Shown here in pieces: positions 46,575-56,758 of a stretch of DNA of 64,000 bases (within the stretch, counting starts at the first letter, position 1; every line of letters starts with the position of its first letter). This DNA is from Ignavibacteriales bacterium. Lineage in GTDB: Bacteria > Bacteroidota > Ignavibacteria > Ignavibacteriales > Melioribacteraceae. Location: assembly GCA_021740915.1 (NCBI GenBank), contig JAIOYW010000012.1, positions 1 to 64,000 of the forward strand, given 5' to 3'. The notes under the pieces were generated by a model. The model was not told the DNA's origin and did not search any database. It worked only from the letters and a program-made list of their open reading frames with translations. A program made the position numbers and the translations under genes.

Positions 46575-47417
46575 ATGCAAAAAGTTGCGATTCAGGGAGG
46601 TCCGGCATCTTTTCATCATCTTGCCGCTTCCGAATATTTTAGAGATGAATTGTTGGAATTCGGGTATTTCGATACTTTCCGGGAATTATTCCGGTCGGTT
46701 TCGGAGGGTCGTTACGATTATGGTATATCCGCTGTTGAGAATACTCTCGTTGGAAGCATTTTGCCGAATTACAACCTGATTGTCGAGTTCCCTCTCAGAA
46801 TTGTCGGCGAGATTTATCTCCACATCAGCCATAATTTAATTGCTTTACCAGGACAGAAAGTCGATAATATCCGAACTGTAATTTCCCATCCTATGGCACT
46901 CCTGCAGTGCAGTACTTTTCTTGACAGACTTGACGGGGTTCAGATTGTGGAAAGCCATGATACTGCTGATGCAGTGCGTGAAATCAAAGAAAAAGGACTG
47001 AAAGGCATCGGGGCAATTGCCAGTGTACTTGCTGCTAAACTTTATGGGATGGATATCCTGGCTTCCGGTATAGAGAACCTTAAAAAAAATTATACACGTT
47101 TCTGGATTCTTTCAACAAACAATACTGCTGACAGGATTCTTGATAAAGCCTCACTCAATTTTAAACTACTTCATCAGCCAGGCGCACTTGCCGATGCACT
47201 TGAGGCTATCAGAACAGAATCTCTGAATCTTACACTGATCCAATCACTGCCGATACCCGGTAAACCTAATGAGTATGCGTTTCATGTTGATGTGACGTGG
47301 AAGCAGGGAACAGATTATCTGAGATGTCTTGACATTCTCTCTAAAAAGACTAATAACCTCATAATCCATGGAATATATAAATCCGGAGAATTACCTTATG
47401 ATACAGCCGGCAATTAA
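46575..47417 (+). CDS. pheA: Prephenate dehydratase
   Basis: 280 residues. The N-terminal dehydratase domain has AIQGGPASFHHLAA, YGISAVENTLVGSI, ISHPMALLQCSTFL and the catalytic TRF motif (NYTRFWIL). The C-terminal ACT domain (FKLLHQPGALADALEAI) predicts feedback inhibition by Phe. The chorismate mutase domain of the bifunctional P-protein is absent and is supplied by the separate gene at 50879. Product: phenylpyruvate from prephenate. The ATG follows the attenuator T-tract directly, with no Shine-Dalgarno. The downstream aminotransferase overlaps by 20 bases. Confidence 0.93.
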   Translation: MQKVAIQGGPASFHHLAASEYFRDELLEFGYFDTFRELFRSVSEGRYDYGISAVENTLVGSILPNYNLIVEFPLRIVGEIYLHISHNLIALPGQKVDNIRTVISHPMALLQCSTFLDRLDGVQIVESHDTADAVREIKEKGLKGIGAIASVLAAKLYGMDILASGIENLKKNYTRFWILSTNNTADRILDKASLNFKLLHQPGALADALEAIRTESLNLTLIQSLPIPGKPNEYAFHVDVTWKQGTDYLRCLDILSKKTNNLIIHGIYKSGELPYDTAGN

Positions 47418-48552
47418 AACGACCCTTGTGGGCGAATATTATTTTTCAAAAAAAAGCCGTGAAGTTGATGCCTTAAAAAAGGAAGGCAAAACAATTATCG
47501 ACCTCTCTATTGGCAGCCCTGATTTACCACCGCCGGTTTCTGCTGTTAATGCGCTTAATGAAGCCGCATTGCTTCCGGATATTCATGGCTATCAGCCGTC
47601 AAGAGGATCGCTTCTTCTTCGTGAATCAATTTCGAAATGGTACGCTGATATTTATTCTGTTAAACTTGATCCCGAGTCCAATGTTTTACCAATGCTTGGT
47701 TCTAAAGAAGGCGTTTATTTTCTTACAGCAGCATTTACCAATCCTGGTGATTCTGTTCTAATTCCTGATCCGGGTTATCCGGCATATTCATCTGCAGCTA
47801 AGTTGAATGGTACAAGAATAATTAAGTATAATCTTTCATTCGGGGATAACTGGCAGCCGGATTTTGATGAACTTGAGTCACTTGCTGATGCTTCTGTAAA
47901 ACTCATGTGGGTTAATTATCCCCATATGCCCACCGGTGCACTGCCACAGGCAGAAACATTGAGGAAATTGATAGATTTCGCAAAAAGAAAAAACATTTTA
48001 TTATGCTACGATAATCCTTACAGTCTGATAATGACCGATAAGGCTGTCAGCATTATGCAGTTTGAAGGCGCATCAGATGTTTGTGTGGAATTAAACTCAC
48101 TTAGCAAAGTGTTTAATATGGCAGGCTGGAGAACCGGAATGCTTATTGGGAACAAAGAATTTGTCGGGGCAGTTCTTTCTGTCAAAAGCAATGTGGATTC
48201 CGGTATGTTTATGGCAGTTCAGCGTGCTTCGGCTGTTGCACTAAAAGAAACCCCTGATTGGTATATCAAACTCAATGATACATATACTCAACGTAAGCTG
48301 TCAGCATTAAAACTCGTTCAGAATCTTGGAAGCGATGCCCCGCTCGATTCTGCGGGATTATTTCTCTGGGCAAAACTCCCTTCCGGGTATGATGGTGACG
48401 GATTGATAAACAAATTTCTTTATGAACGCGGAGTTCTTATTACTCCCGGGTATATCTTCGGAAAAAACGGAGAATCTTTCTTCAGGGTTTCCTTATGTGC
48501 ACCAAAAGAAAAAATAGAAAAAGCCGTAGAACTCTCAGTAGGATTAATTTAG
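47398..48552 (+). CDS. Class I/II PLP aminotransferase, likely aromatic or prephenate transamination
   Basis: About 384 residues from the ATG at 47398 (an upstream ATG at 47368 would overlap pheA by 50 bases). Fold-type I motifs: PGYPAYSSAA, WVNYPHMPTGALP, the PLP Lys in LNSLSKVFNMAGWRTGM, and the C-terminal Arg in SFFRVSLCAP. Similarity is to the LL-diaminopimelate/aspartate aminotransferase group. Its position between pheA and DAHP synthase argues that it transaminates phenylpyruvate, 4-hydroxyphenylpyruvate or prephenate (inference). Confidence 0.85.
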   Translation: MIQPAIKTTLVGEYYFSKKSREVDALKKEGKTIIDLSIGSPDLPPPVSAVNALNEAALLPDIHGYQPSRGSLLLRESISKWYADIYSVKLDPESNVLPMLGSKEGVYFLTAAFTNPGDSVLIPDPGYPAYSSAAKLNGTRIIKYNLSFGDNWQPDFDELESLADASVKLMWVNYPHMPTGALPQAETLRKLIDFAKRKNILLCYDNPYSLIMTDKAVSIMQFEGASDVCVELNSLSKVFNMAGWRTGMLIGNKEFVGAVLSVKSNVDSGMFMAVQRASAVALKETPDWYIKLNDTYTQRKLSALKLVQNLGSDAPLDSAGLFLWAKLPSGYDGDGLINKFLYERGVLITPGYIFGKNGESFFRVSLCAPKEKIEKAVELSVGLI

Positions 48553-48585
48553 TATTTTTTGATGTTTTTGATAAATGGAGTATGA

Positions 48586-49635
48586 ATGATAATAGTAATT
48601 AAAGATAATATTCGCACCGATGACTATGAGCGGATAAAAAAATATATCTCCGAGAGGGGCGGCAGAGTCCACGAATCGGAAGGGATTGAGAAGAGAATAA
48701 TAGGTGTTATTGGTGAAGAAAGACATCTGGATAGAACTGCAATTGCAGCGCTTCCTGGTGTTGAAAAAGTGATCCCGATTGTCGAGCCATATAAGCTCGC
48801 ATCACGCAAATTCCACCCTAAAAATACAATTGTAAATGTGAAGGGTGTTAAAATCGGGGGAATTGACCCTGTTGTGATAGCAGGGCCATGCTCTGTTGAA
48901 AGTGAAAAGCAGATATGGGAGATTGCTGAAGAACTTTCTAAAAAGAAGGCTCACATACTAAGGGGAGGTATTTTTAAGCCGCGCTCCAGCCCTTATACAT
49001 TTCAGGGAATCGGAGAACCGGGAATTATGTGGCTGGCTGAATCCGCCAGGCATTATAATTTACCCGTGGTTTCCGAGGTCATGGAGATCTCCGATATTGA
49101 TGTGCTTTATGACCATATTGATATCTTCCAGGTCGGGGCACGCAACATGCAAAATTTCAAATTATTAAAAGCTTTAGGTAAAACAGACAAGCCAATTTTA
49201 CTAAAACGAGGTATTTCCGCTACTTTCAGTGAATTTCTAATGAGCGCTGAATATATCCTCGCTGAAGGAAATGAGAAGGTAATACTTTGCGAACGCGGAA
49301 TAAGGACATTTGTAGAATTTACACGTAATACTTTTGATGTGAATATTATTCCCGTTGTGAAGAAATCAACTCACCTGCCGATAATTATTGATCCAAGTCA
49401 TGCAACCGGCCGCTCCGATATCATTACGCCAATAACACTTGCCGGACTGGCAGCCGGCGCCGATGGCTTTATGGTGGAAGTGCACCCTCGTCCTTTCGAA
49501 GCATTTTCCGATGGGAATCAGTCGTTGAATTTCGAACAGTTTACACAGCTTTTAGATGACTGGAATGTGTTAAAAGACGCAGTAATTACCCTTCGAAAGA
49601 AAACTAATGAAGAGGTTTTAACCGCGTGTATCTGA
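48586..49635 (+). CDS. aroF: 3-deoxy-7-phosphoheptulonate (DAHP) synthase with N-terminal regulatory domain
   Basis: 349 residues. Residues 1-~75 form a ferredoxin-like/ACT-like regulatory domain (MIIVIKDNIRTDDYERIKKYI) as in the Thermotoga enzyme, and the rest is the type I-beta catalytic barrel (VVIAGPCSVES, LRGGIFKPRSSPYTFQG, QVGARNMQNF, LLKRG, IDPSHATGR, MVEVHPRP). It catalyses the first step of the shikimate pathway. The extra domain predicts allosteric inhibition by Tyr or Phe, a second control layer besides the attenuator. It overlaps aroA by 10 bases. Confidence 0.95.
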   Translation: MIIVIKDNIRTDDYERIKKYISERGGRVHESEGIEKRIIGVIGEERHLDRTAIAALPGVEKVIPIVEPYKLASRKFHPKNTIVNVKGVKIGGIDPVVIAGPCSVESEKQIWEIAEELSKKKAHILRGGIFKPRSSPYTFQGIGEPGIMWLAESARHYNLPVVSEVMEISDIDVLYDHIDIFQVGARNMQNFKLLKALGKTDKPILLKRGISATFSEFLMSAEYILAEGNEKVILCERGIRTFVEFTRNTFDVNIIPVVKKSTHLPIIIDPSHATGRSDIITPITLAGLAAGADGFMVEVHPRPFEAFSDGNQSLNFEQFTQLLDDWNVLKDAVITLRKKTNEEVLTACI

Positions 49636-50882
49636 TATCTCCGGTTGAAAATGAAATATCTCCGGTTGCTCTGCCACCTTCTAAAAGCCTTACGCACCGG
49701 GCGTTTATTCTGGCGGCTCTAAATCAGGGTACTTCCTATATTGATGCCCCTCTGCTCTCCGAGGACACTGAAATAACCATCGAGGCTCTGAAAGCAATGG
49801 GAGCTGAGTTTAATCATACTTATTCTGGTTTTTCTGTAAAAGGAAGCATAGGAAATGTCAGACAAAACGAGATATACCTTGGAAATTCCGGGTCGAGCGC
49901 CCGGTTCCTGTTACCGCTTGCACCAATGCTGGATCGACCTGTTAAATTTGATGGAAATGATGATCTCAGGAAAAGGCCTTTTTCAGAATTAATTGGAGCA
50001 ATGAGAGAGAAGGGTATCAGAATAGATTCAACTGATAACTCATTGCCGGCAATTGTTTATCCGGGATCATATTCTAACCTCGACTTCAGTTTTTCAAATC
50101 TTCCTTCATCTCAGATTTTATCGGGTTTATTATTCGCATCAATTCTTTCAAAAAAATCAATAACTATTAAACATATCGGAAAGATTCCCTCCCTGCCATA
50201 TTTTACAATGACGATGGGTATGATACAGAACCTCGAACTGGATATCAGAACAGACGGCGACACTATTTATCTCGAAAAACCAGGAATTTCAAAAAATCTC
50301 AATATTAATATCGAGAAGGATTATTCTGCTGCTTCTTACTGGGTTGTGCTCGCTCTTATAACAGGAAAGAAAGTCATATTGAAAGATGCATCGCTACCTT
50401 CACTTCAGGGGGATTCCCTGATATTTTCGGTTGCTGAACAAGCCGGTGGAAAAGTATCACTATTTCATGACCGGATTGAGGTTGAGGGGGGGATAACTTC
50501 CGGTTTTTCTGGTGATTATTCTGATACTCCCGATCTTGTTCCTTCCCTTGCGATCCTTGCACTGTTTGCTCCGAAACCTGTTACTTTCGCCAACGTCAGC
50601 AGATTACAATTTAAGGAAACCGACCGAATTCATGCTATCAGGACGAATATTGAGGCGCTTGGAGGAAAAACCAGCTACAATGGATCCGATCTGATAATAT
50701 ATCCGATCGGGAAATCCTGCGAAGCTATCATAAACAGTTTTAATGATCATAGAATTGCAATGAGTTTTGCCGTTGCCGGAACAAGAATCAGTGGAACGAC
50801 GATTGACAACCCCTCCTGCGTCAGTAAATCTTACCCCGACTTCTGGAAACAGTTTATTTATTTTAAGGAAATCCGAAATTGA
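49626..50882 (+). CDS. aroA: EPSP synthase (3-phosphoshikimate 1-carboxyvinyltransferase)
   Basis: 418 residues. Start GTG at 49626, with AAGAGG about 9 bases upstream and inside the DAHP synthase gene. Motifs: PPSKSLTHRAFILAA, LGNSGSSARFL, DDLRKRPFSELIGAM, SSQILSGLLFA, FKETDRIHAIRTNIEALG and FNDHRIAMSFAVAG. The conserved N-terminal TxR of many enzymes appears as SLTHR. It joins shikimate-3-phosphate and PEP. Other shikimate steps (aroB-E, K, C) are not in the window. Confidence 0.95.
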   Translation: MYLISPVENEISPVALPPSKSLTHRAFILAALNQGTSYIDAPLLSEDTEITIEALKAMGAEFNHTYSGFSVKGSIGNVRQNEIYLGNSGSSARFLLPLAPMLDRPVKFDGNDDLRKRPFSELIGAMREKGIRIDSTDNSLPAIVYPGSYSNLDFSFSNLPSSQILSGLLFASILSKKSITIKHIGKIPSLPYFTMTMGMIQNLELDIRTDGDTIYLEKPGISKNLNINIEKDYSAASYWVVLALITGKKVILKDASLPSLQGDSLIFSVAEQAGGKVSLFHDRIEVEGGITSGFSGDYSDTPDLVPSLAILALFAPKPVTFANVSRLQFKETDRIHAIRTNIEALGGKTSYNGSDLIIYPIGKSCEAIINSFNDHRIAMSFAVAGTRISGTTIDNPSCVSKSYPDFWKQFIYFKEIRN

Positions 50883-51178
50883 GCGAGACTGATAAACTTT
50901 CCGAATTGAGAAAAAGGATTAATAATTTAGACCGTAATATCTTTCAACTCCTTGATGAGAGATTCCGGCTTTCTGCTGAAATCGGTCTAATCAAACAAGA
51001 ATTAAATAAGCCAATCGTTGACATAGAACGTGAGGAATTTCTTAAGTCTCAGCTTCTTGAATGGAGCAGGGAACGTGGTATCAGCTTTGAATTTCTTAAT
51101 AGTCTCTGGCAGCAAATCTTACAGGAATCAAGGGATATACAGAGCAAGGTCACTTTTACAAATAAACCGAAAAACTGA
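50879..51178 (+). CDS. AroQ-type chorismate mutase
   Basis: 99 residues, all-helical, with the AroQ pattern LSELRKRINNLDRNIFQLLDERF, a basic AEIGLIKQ helix, and VDIEREEFL. The start is TTG at 50879, overlapping the aroA stop (TTGA), with AAGGA about 11 bases upstream. It supplies prephenate to both PheA and TyrA, the branch enzymes at either side of the operon. Confidence 0.85.
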   Translation: MSETDKLSELRKRINNLDRNIFQLLDERFRLSAEIGLIKQELNKPIVDIEREEFLKSQLLEWSRERGISFEFLNSLWQQILQESRDIQSKVTFTNKPKN

Positions 51179-51199
51179 TCTTTAGCGGAGTTTAAATCT

Positions 51200-51949
51200 T
51201 TGCCTGATAAAATAAATACCAAAAGAAGCATAGCATTCATTGGAGCAGGTCGGTTCGGCAGATTTTTTGGAGAAAAAATCGCTGAGTTTGCCAACGTGGT
51301 TTTTTTTGATCCTTTCATTGAAAAGAATAATTTTCCCGGAATTAGTTTTGTTTCGCTGGAGGAGGCGCTTAAATGTGAGATCATTTTTCTTGCTATTCCG
51401 ATAAGTGCACTGGAAAATTTCCTTCAAAATACCAAAAAAAAATTCAGGGCCGGCTGTGTACTGATAGACTTATGTTCGGTAAAGATAAAACCTCTTGAAT
51501 GGATGACAGATAATCTCGATCCTTCGATTAACTTCGTTTTGTCACATCCGCTTTTCGGACCTGACTCAGCAAAATCCGGATTAGATTCGCATACAATTTA
51601 TCTCCGTCCAGGTCGAATTGATGCAGGCACTTATATGTTTTTGGTTTCATTTTTTACAAATACGTTAAAATTAAAAATTCTGAATATCTCTCCGGAAGAG
51701 CACGACAGATTGATGGCTTATAATCTGTGTCTTGTGCATTTTCTTGGGCGTTCATTTCATGAGATCGGCGTATATAAACTTCCTCTTATGATGGCAGGAA
51801 TGCAAAAACTCAAAGGGATCTCTGAAGTTGTTATGAATGATTCCCCTCAACTCTTTCGCGATCTATGCCAGTTCAATCCTTTTTTTGAAAAAACCTTGCA
51901 GGATTTTATAACTTCCCTGGATACGGTAAGCAAAAAATATCTTTCATAA
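51200..51949 (+). CDS. tyrA: Prephenate dehydrogenase (TyrA-like)
   Basis: 249 residues. Start TTG at 51200 (GGAG at 51186-51189). The Rossmann motif SIAFIGAGRFGRFFGEKI comes first, then FLAIPISALENFL, LIDLCSVKI, and the prephenate-binding block NFVLSHPLFGPDSAK and EEHDRLMAYNLCLVHFLGRSF. It is shorter than typical TyrA proteins (about 280-370), lacking a C-terminal ACT or mutase domain. It gives 4-hydroxyphenylpyruvate, the Tyr branch. It is the last gene of the operon. Confidence 0.85.
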   Translation: MPDKINTKRSIAFIGAGRFGRFFGEKIAEFANVVFFDPFIEKNNFPGISFVSLEEALKCEIIFLAIPISALENFLQNTKKKFRAGCVLIDLCSVKIKPLEWMTDNLDPSINFVLSHPLFGPDSAKSGLDSHTIYLRPGRIDAGTYMFLVSFFTNTLKLKILNISPEEHDRLMAYNLCLVHFLGRSFHEIGVYKLPLMMAGMQKLKGISEVVMNDSPQLFRDLCQFNPFFEKTLQDFITSLDTVSKKYLS

Positions 51950-51976
51950 AGAATAACTAAAAACTCCTGTGCTCAA

Positions 51977-51994
51977 CAGAGAAAACTTTCTCTG
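51977..51994 (+). terminator. Possible terminator of the aromatic operon
   Basis: The inverted repeat CAGAGAA/TTCTCTG, with loop aact, lies 28 bases after tyrA and is followed 12 bases later by a six-T run. The spacing between stem and T-run is longer than normal, so the assignment is weak. Confidence 0.35.
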
Positions 51995-52017
51995 GATACC
52001 CTAAAATTTTTTCAGTA

Positions 52018-52980
52018 TTAATTCAGAGTTGTTTCCTTTACCTGGTAAAAAATGCCTCTCTCCTGCTTTAAAATTCCAATTCTATTCTCTGCTTCCAGAA
52101 CATCGAGATATTTATTTACTTCGTTAATGTGTAACCCTAAAATTTTGGTGAGATCATCAAGAGTGCACGGTCTCCTGAGAATTGTTTCCAGAATTGCAGT
52201 TTCTATATCCTTTCTGTATGCTTTGATATCAGCGCGTTCGGGCGCTGCCGCAATAATCTCCACAAAATCCAATCCCCAGAAATCGGCAATTCGCTGTAAT
52301 TCTGTTCTTGTGGCACCCCTTAAATCCTGCAAAGTTCCTGGTCTGTCCAACGTGTTTAACTGAACAGAATCTGGTTTTATTTTCAGAATCAGTTTTTTAA
52401 GTTCTCTTAGTTCATTGAGACTATCGTTATAACCCGGCAGAATAAATACTTCCAGCCAGAGTTTTCCTTCAAATTCCTTTCTGAAATCAACAATGCCCTG
52501 AATATATTCCTCGATTTTTAAGTCTTTTTGTGGTCGGTTAATTTTTTCAAATACAGCCGCTGTTGCTGCGTCCAATGACGGAAGCACAACATCGGCTCCT
52601 TTAATTGCCTCTCTGACTGAAGGGTCAGACAATAATGTTCCATTAGTCAGAACTGCCACAGGTATGAGCGGTTTATGCTGCCTGATAAATCTGAGAATAT
52701 CCCCAATCCGGCTATTCAGTGTGGGCTCCCCAGCTCCGGAAAATGTTATATAATCCGGGTCGGGGTTATTCTGAAAATAATGAGCTAATTCTTCTGTAAT
52801 TCTATCGAATCTTACATACTCTTTGCGTTCAATCGTAAGTTTTGTTGTTTTTCCAACTTCGCAGTAAACACAATCGAGTGAACATACTTTCTTAGGAACT
52901 AAATCAACACCCAGGGACATCCCAAGCCTTCGTGAAGGAACAGGTCCAAAAATATATTTATACATCTTCAATTCCTTCAA
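52018..52980 (-). CDS. Radical SAM protein with C-terminal winged helix
   Basis: 320 residues: GPVPSRRLGMSLGVDLVPKKVCSLDCVYC carries the CX3CX2C cluster motif in the pattern of COG0731-type enzymes. FSGAGEPTLN, VLTNGTLL, LPSLDAA and FILPGYNDS follow. Residues ~245-310 form a winged helix (RRPCTLDDLTKILGLHINEVNKYLDVLEAENRI), unusual for simple radical SAM enzymes and suggestive of nucleic-acid or peptide binding. Substrate unknown. It overlaps the CGGC gene by 4 bases, so the two are co-translated. Confidence 0.85.
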   Translation of the reverse strand: MKELKMYKYIFGPVPSRRLGMSLGVDLVPKKVCSLDCVYCEVGKTTKLTIERKEYVRFDRITEELAHYFQNNPDPDYITFSGAGEPTLNSRIGDILRFIRQHKPLIPVAVLTNGTLLSDPSVREAIKGADVVLPSLDAATAAVFEKINRPQKDLKIEEYIQGIVDFRKEFEGKLWLEVFILPGYNDSLNELRELKKLILKIKPDSVQLNTLDRPGTLQDLRGATRTELQRIADFWGLDFVEIIAAAPERADIKAYRKDIETAILETILRRPCTLDDLTKILGLHINEVNKYLDVLEAENRIGILKQERGIFYQVKETTLN

Positions 52981-53414
52981 TCATATTTTCTTCTAATTTC
53001 TTCATTTGCCATTGCAGGAGCAATTAAACTTTGCCACTCACCTGAATTCCATGTCCCCAATTTTTCGTGGGTTAATAAATATTTTTGAGGAATCGGATGT
53101 GTCCCGACAACTACAGGCAAATTATATTTTACCTCAATGAATTTTTTAAAGTGCGATATATAGGGGCAGGGAGGATAACCGACAACAAATCCGGTTGCAA
53201 AATGAACAGCCATTGCCCCGTTTTTAATCATTTCTTCGGGAACATATTCTATATTTCCACCAGGACATCCGCCGCAACTTGTATAACCAACAATTTCCAG
53301 CGGTTCTTCTTTTCCATAAATATCAAAAGCCCCTTCTCTGTTTTGCAATGCCCTGAAACATTTTCCGCCGGCACAACTTTTGTACCTGTCACAAATTATT
53401 ATTCCGATTTTCAT
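52977..53414 (-). CDS. CGGC-domain protein, predicted metal-binding
   Basis: About 145 residues from the ATG at 53414 (a TTG at 53432 is possible). It carries conserved cysteine clusters: ICDRYKSCAGGKCFRAL, GYTSCGGCPGGNIEYV (the CGGC motif) and GYPPCPYISHFKKF. The family is small, without an established activity, and thought to bind metal. Coupling by a 4-base overlap to a radical SAM enzyme suggests a shared role, perhaps cofactor or thiol chemistry; this is inference. Confidence 0.8.
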   Translation of the reverse strand: MKIGIIICDRYKSCAGGKCFRALQNREGAFDIYGKEEPLEIVGYTSCGGCPGGNIEYVPEEMIKNGAMAVHFATGFVVGYPPCPYISHFKKFIEVKYNLPVVVGTHPIPQKYLLTHEKLGTWNSGEWQSLIAPAMANEEIRRKYD

Positions 53415-53614
53415 TTGCTGATTATTCCTCAATTTATTTTCGAATTCATATTGACAAGAGAATGTGTGGACAAAAAATTAAAGGAACCGATAAAAAACTA
53501 AACATCCTCACAAAGCAGTTCTGAAAAGTGAAAACAAAATTTTAGTCTCTGTGCTTTCGTTATTACGATACCCTGTGTTAATTGATCCTTCTTCAATGTG
53601 TTCTATGAAATATG

Positions 53615-56600
53615 TTAATCATTTCCATTTACCAAATCCTCTGCTAATAACTTAGCTTGCGTAATTACTGTTTCAACCGCTTTTTCTTGAAGGTCGGGCG
53701 GATAACCGTGTAATCTTAAAATTCTCCGAATATTACGCCTTAAAGCTGATTGAACACTTTCTTTAATTGTCCAGTCAATTGTTGTGCTACTGCGAACCGT
53801 TTTCAAAAGTTCTTGAGCAATATGTTTTAAAATCTCGTCACCTAAAATTGAAACAGCACTATTATTAACTTCTAATGCTGTGTAAAACGCATATTCTCTA
53901 TAATCTAATCCTAACTTGTCGCCACGTTTGTCGGCTTCTTTCATTTGCTCGGCAAATGGTATCAGAACTTTTTCTAAAAATTCAACTGTATCAATCATTC
54001 CGTTGTGGTAGCGTTTTATAGCATCTTCAAGCATTTCGGAAAACTTCTTGCTTTCTACTAAATTGATTTTAGTCCGTTTTTTGATTTCGTCTTTGAGTAA
54101 TTTTTTCAACAACTCTACAGCTAAATTCTTTTGAGGCAAGTCTTTTAGTTCTTGCAAAAACCGTTCGTCTAAAATTTCAATATTGGGCTTTTTCAACCCT
54201 GCGGCATCAAAAATATCAATCACATTATCGGCTGTAATGGCTTCGGAAATGATTTGCTTGATTGCAGTATCCATTTCGTCATTCGTTTTGCCGCTTTCGT
54301 TCCTGTCAGATATTTTTACTAATCTCGTTTTTATAGCTTGAAACAATGCTACATCATCACGAATTGCCATTGCTTTTTCGTGTGGAACTGAAATAGCAAA
54401 AGCCTTTAACAGATTTTTCGTATTGTCGGTAAAACTTGGTTCTCCGTTTTCCTGACTGAAAATATAATCAACTATTACAGGAATAAATTTCAATTTTTCA
54501 ACTGGTGAAAGTGTAAAGAATTTCCGCCAATCAAAATGTCTTAATTGATAGTCAATAGCTTCGTGCAATTCCAACATTTTTGCAACGGCTAATTCTTGGT
54601 CAAGCGTTGGTTTACCTTCTCCACCGCTTGCGGTGTAATCGGCTAATGCAGATTTCAGTTCTTGTGCAATTCCCAAATAGTCAACCACCAAACCACCTGA
54701 TTTGCCTTCGGTAAATACTCGGTTTACTCTTGCGATGGCTTGCATTAAACTATGACCACGCATTGGCTTATCTACATACAACGTATGTAAACAGGGTGCG
54801 TCAAAACCAGTTAACCACATATCACGAACGATAACCAATTTTAAACTGTCAACTGGATTTTTCAGGCGGTCGCCAATTGCTTTACGTTTCAGTTTGTTTC
54901 TGATGTGTGGTTGCATATTCAAGGCATCGCTACTGCTGCCAGTCATTATCACTTTTATTGTTCCTTTGTCGTCATCGTCAGAGTGCCACAAAGGACGGAT
55001 TTTGATAATAGCATCGCACAACTCAACACAAATGCGGCGGCTCATACAAACAATCATTGCTTTACCGTCTAAAACTGCGTTTCGCTGTTCAAAATGATAA
55101 ACCAAGTCTTCGGCAATTTTTCGAATACGGTTTGGATTACCTACAATAGCCTCTAATCGTGTCCATTTAGCCCGCATTTGCTGGCGATTGCTTAATTCTT
55201 CGCCTTCTGTAAGCTCTTCAAACTGTTCGTCAATGGTTACTTTTTCATCTTCTTCAAAATGGACTTTAGCCAAACGGCTTTCATAAAATATAGGAACAGT
55301 TGCTTTATCGTTTACTGCCTGTTGTATATCGTAAATATCAACATAGTTTCCGAAAACTGCCTGTGTATTTCGGTCGGTGGTTTCAATGGGCGTACCTGTA
55401 AAGCCTATAAATGTTGCATTTGGTAGGGCATCACGTAAATGTTTAGCAAAGCCATCAATAAAATCATATTGACTGCGGTGTGCTTCGTCTGCTACAACCA
55501 CAATGTTTTTGCGTTCGCTTAAGGCTTTTATATCTGCTCCAATGTATTCAACACTTGGTTCGTTTACTGTATTTGTATTTCCGTTCTGCACAATGTCGGT
55601 AGTCATTGGCATAAACTTTTGAATGGTAGTAAATACAATACCGCCCGAAGCTACTTTTAATAATTTTCTTAAATCTTGACGGTCTGCGGCTTTTTGTGGT
55701 TCCTGCCTAAGCAATTGTTGGCAATTGGTAAATGTTTCGTGAAGCTGTTCGTCTAAGTCGTTACGGTCGGTTAAGATTACTAAAGTTGGATTTTCCATTC
55801 TCGGCTCAATAATGAGTTTACCCGAATAAAAAACCATACTCAAACTTTTACCGCTTCCCTGTGTGTGCCAAATTACACCGCCACGCCTGTCGCCGTTGCT
55901 TGAACTTGCTATTATTGTACTTTCAACAGCTTTGTTTACAGCATAATATTGATGATAAGCAGCTACTTTTTTTAGTGTTTTACTATCGCTTTTTTCAAAA
56001 ACAATAAATTGGCAAATTAGGTCTAAAAGCGTTTGTTTATTGAGCATTCCCAAAAACATTACTTCCATTTGCGGCTGCAAATGGTCGGCAGTGGTTTTGC
56101 CGTCTTTAGTTTTCCAACTCATAAACCTGCCGAAATCACTGGTAAGCGTTCCGCAAAGTGCATCCCAACCATCGCTAACAATCAATAATTCGTTATAAGT
56201 GAAAAGCGAAGGAATAGTTTGTTTGTAGGTTTGTAATTGGTTGTATGCCGATTTCACGCTGGCGTTTTCGTCAACTGCATTTTTTAATTCAACTACCACC
56301 AAAGGCAAACCGTTGACAAACAAAATTAAATCAGGGCGTTTGTTTTGGCTACCCTCTATGATAGTAAACTGGTTAATGGCTAAAAATTCGTTGTTTTCGG
56401 GATTTGTAAAATCAACGATATATACCTTTTCGCCACGAATGCCACTTGGGGTGCGAACTTCTACATCAACACCATCGGTTAAGTAACGATGGAAGTTTTC
56501 GTTATTGATTAACTGGTTGGGGCTTTCGGTACGCAATACTTTTTTTAGCGCATCTTCTTTGGCATCTTGTGTAATTGTTGGGTTTAGTTTATCAATAGCA

Positions 56601-56758
56601 TCACGCAAACGGGTAGTAAGAACCACATCGGTATATTGCCTTTCGGGGTGCTCGCCATCAGGTGAGATTACCAAACCGTTTAGGTAGTTATAGCCCAAAC
56701 TTTGCAAATAACTTACTGCAATTTCTTCTATTTCGTTTTCTGTAATGCTATTCCTCAT
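53615..56758 (-). CDS. hsdR: Type I restriction enzyme, endonuclease/translocase subunit HsdR
   Basis: 1047 residues. The N-terminal PD-(D/E)XK nuclease has Asp143 (RPDLILF) and Glu157-x-Lys159 (VVELK). The helicase motor has Walker [19 protein letters not shown] box [23 protein letters not shown] and [10 protein letters not shown]. An EcoR124-like helical C-terminus follows. The subunit appears intact and full-length. It is the last gene of the hsdM-small ORF-HEPN-hsdS-hsdR operon, with a 4-base overlap with hsdS. Confidence 0.95.
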   Translation of the reverse strand: MRNSITENEIEEIAVSYLQSLGYNYLNGLVISPDGEHPERQYTDVVLTTRLRDAIDKLNPTITQDAKEDALKKVLRTESPNQLINNENFHRYLTDGVDVEVRTPSGIRGEKVYIVDFTNPENNEFLAINQFTIIEGSQNKRPDLILFVNGLPLVVVELKNAVDENASVKSAYNQLQTYKQTIPSLFTYNELLIVSDGWDALCGTLTSDFGRFMSWKTKDGKTTADHLQPQMEVMFLGMLNKQTLLDLICQFIVFEKSDSKTLKKVAAYHQYYAVNKAVESTIIASSSNGDRRGGVIWHTQGSGKSLSMVFYSGKLIIEPRMENPTLVILTDRNDLDEQLHETFTNCQQLLRQEPQKAADRQDLRKLLKVASGGIVFTTIQKFMPMTTDIVQNGNTNTVNEPSVEYIGADIKALSERKNIVVVADEAHRSQYDFIDGFAKHLRDALPNATFIGFTGTPIETTDRNTQAVFGNYVDIYDIQQAVNDKATVPIFYESRLAKVHFEEDEKVTIDEQFEELTEGEELSNRQQMRAKWTRLEAIVGNPNRIRKIAEDLVYHFEQRNAVLDGKAMIVCMSRRICVELCDAIIKIRPLWHSDDDDKGTIKVIMTGSSSDALNMQPHIRNKLKRKAIGDRLKNPVDSLKLVIVRDMWLTGFDAPCLHTLYVDKPMRGHSLMQAIARVNRVFTEGKSGGLVVDYLGIAQELKSALADYTASGGEGKPTLDQELAVAKMLELHEAIDYQLRHFDWRKFFTLSPVEKLKFIPVIVDYIFSQENGEPSFTDNTKNLLKAFAISVPHEKAMAIRDDVALFQAIKTRLVKISDRNESGKTNDEMDTAIKQIISEAITADNVIDIFDAAGLKKPNIEILDERFLQELKDLPQKNLAVELLKKLLKDEIKKRTKINLVESKKFSEMLEDAIKRYHNGMIDTVEFLEKVLIPFAEQMKEADKRGDKLGLDYREYAFYTALEVNNSAVSILGDEILKHIAQELLKTVRSSTTIDWTIKESVQSALRRNIRRILRLHGYPPDLQEKAVETVITQAKLLAEDLVNGND

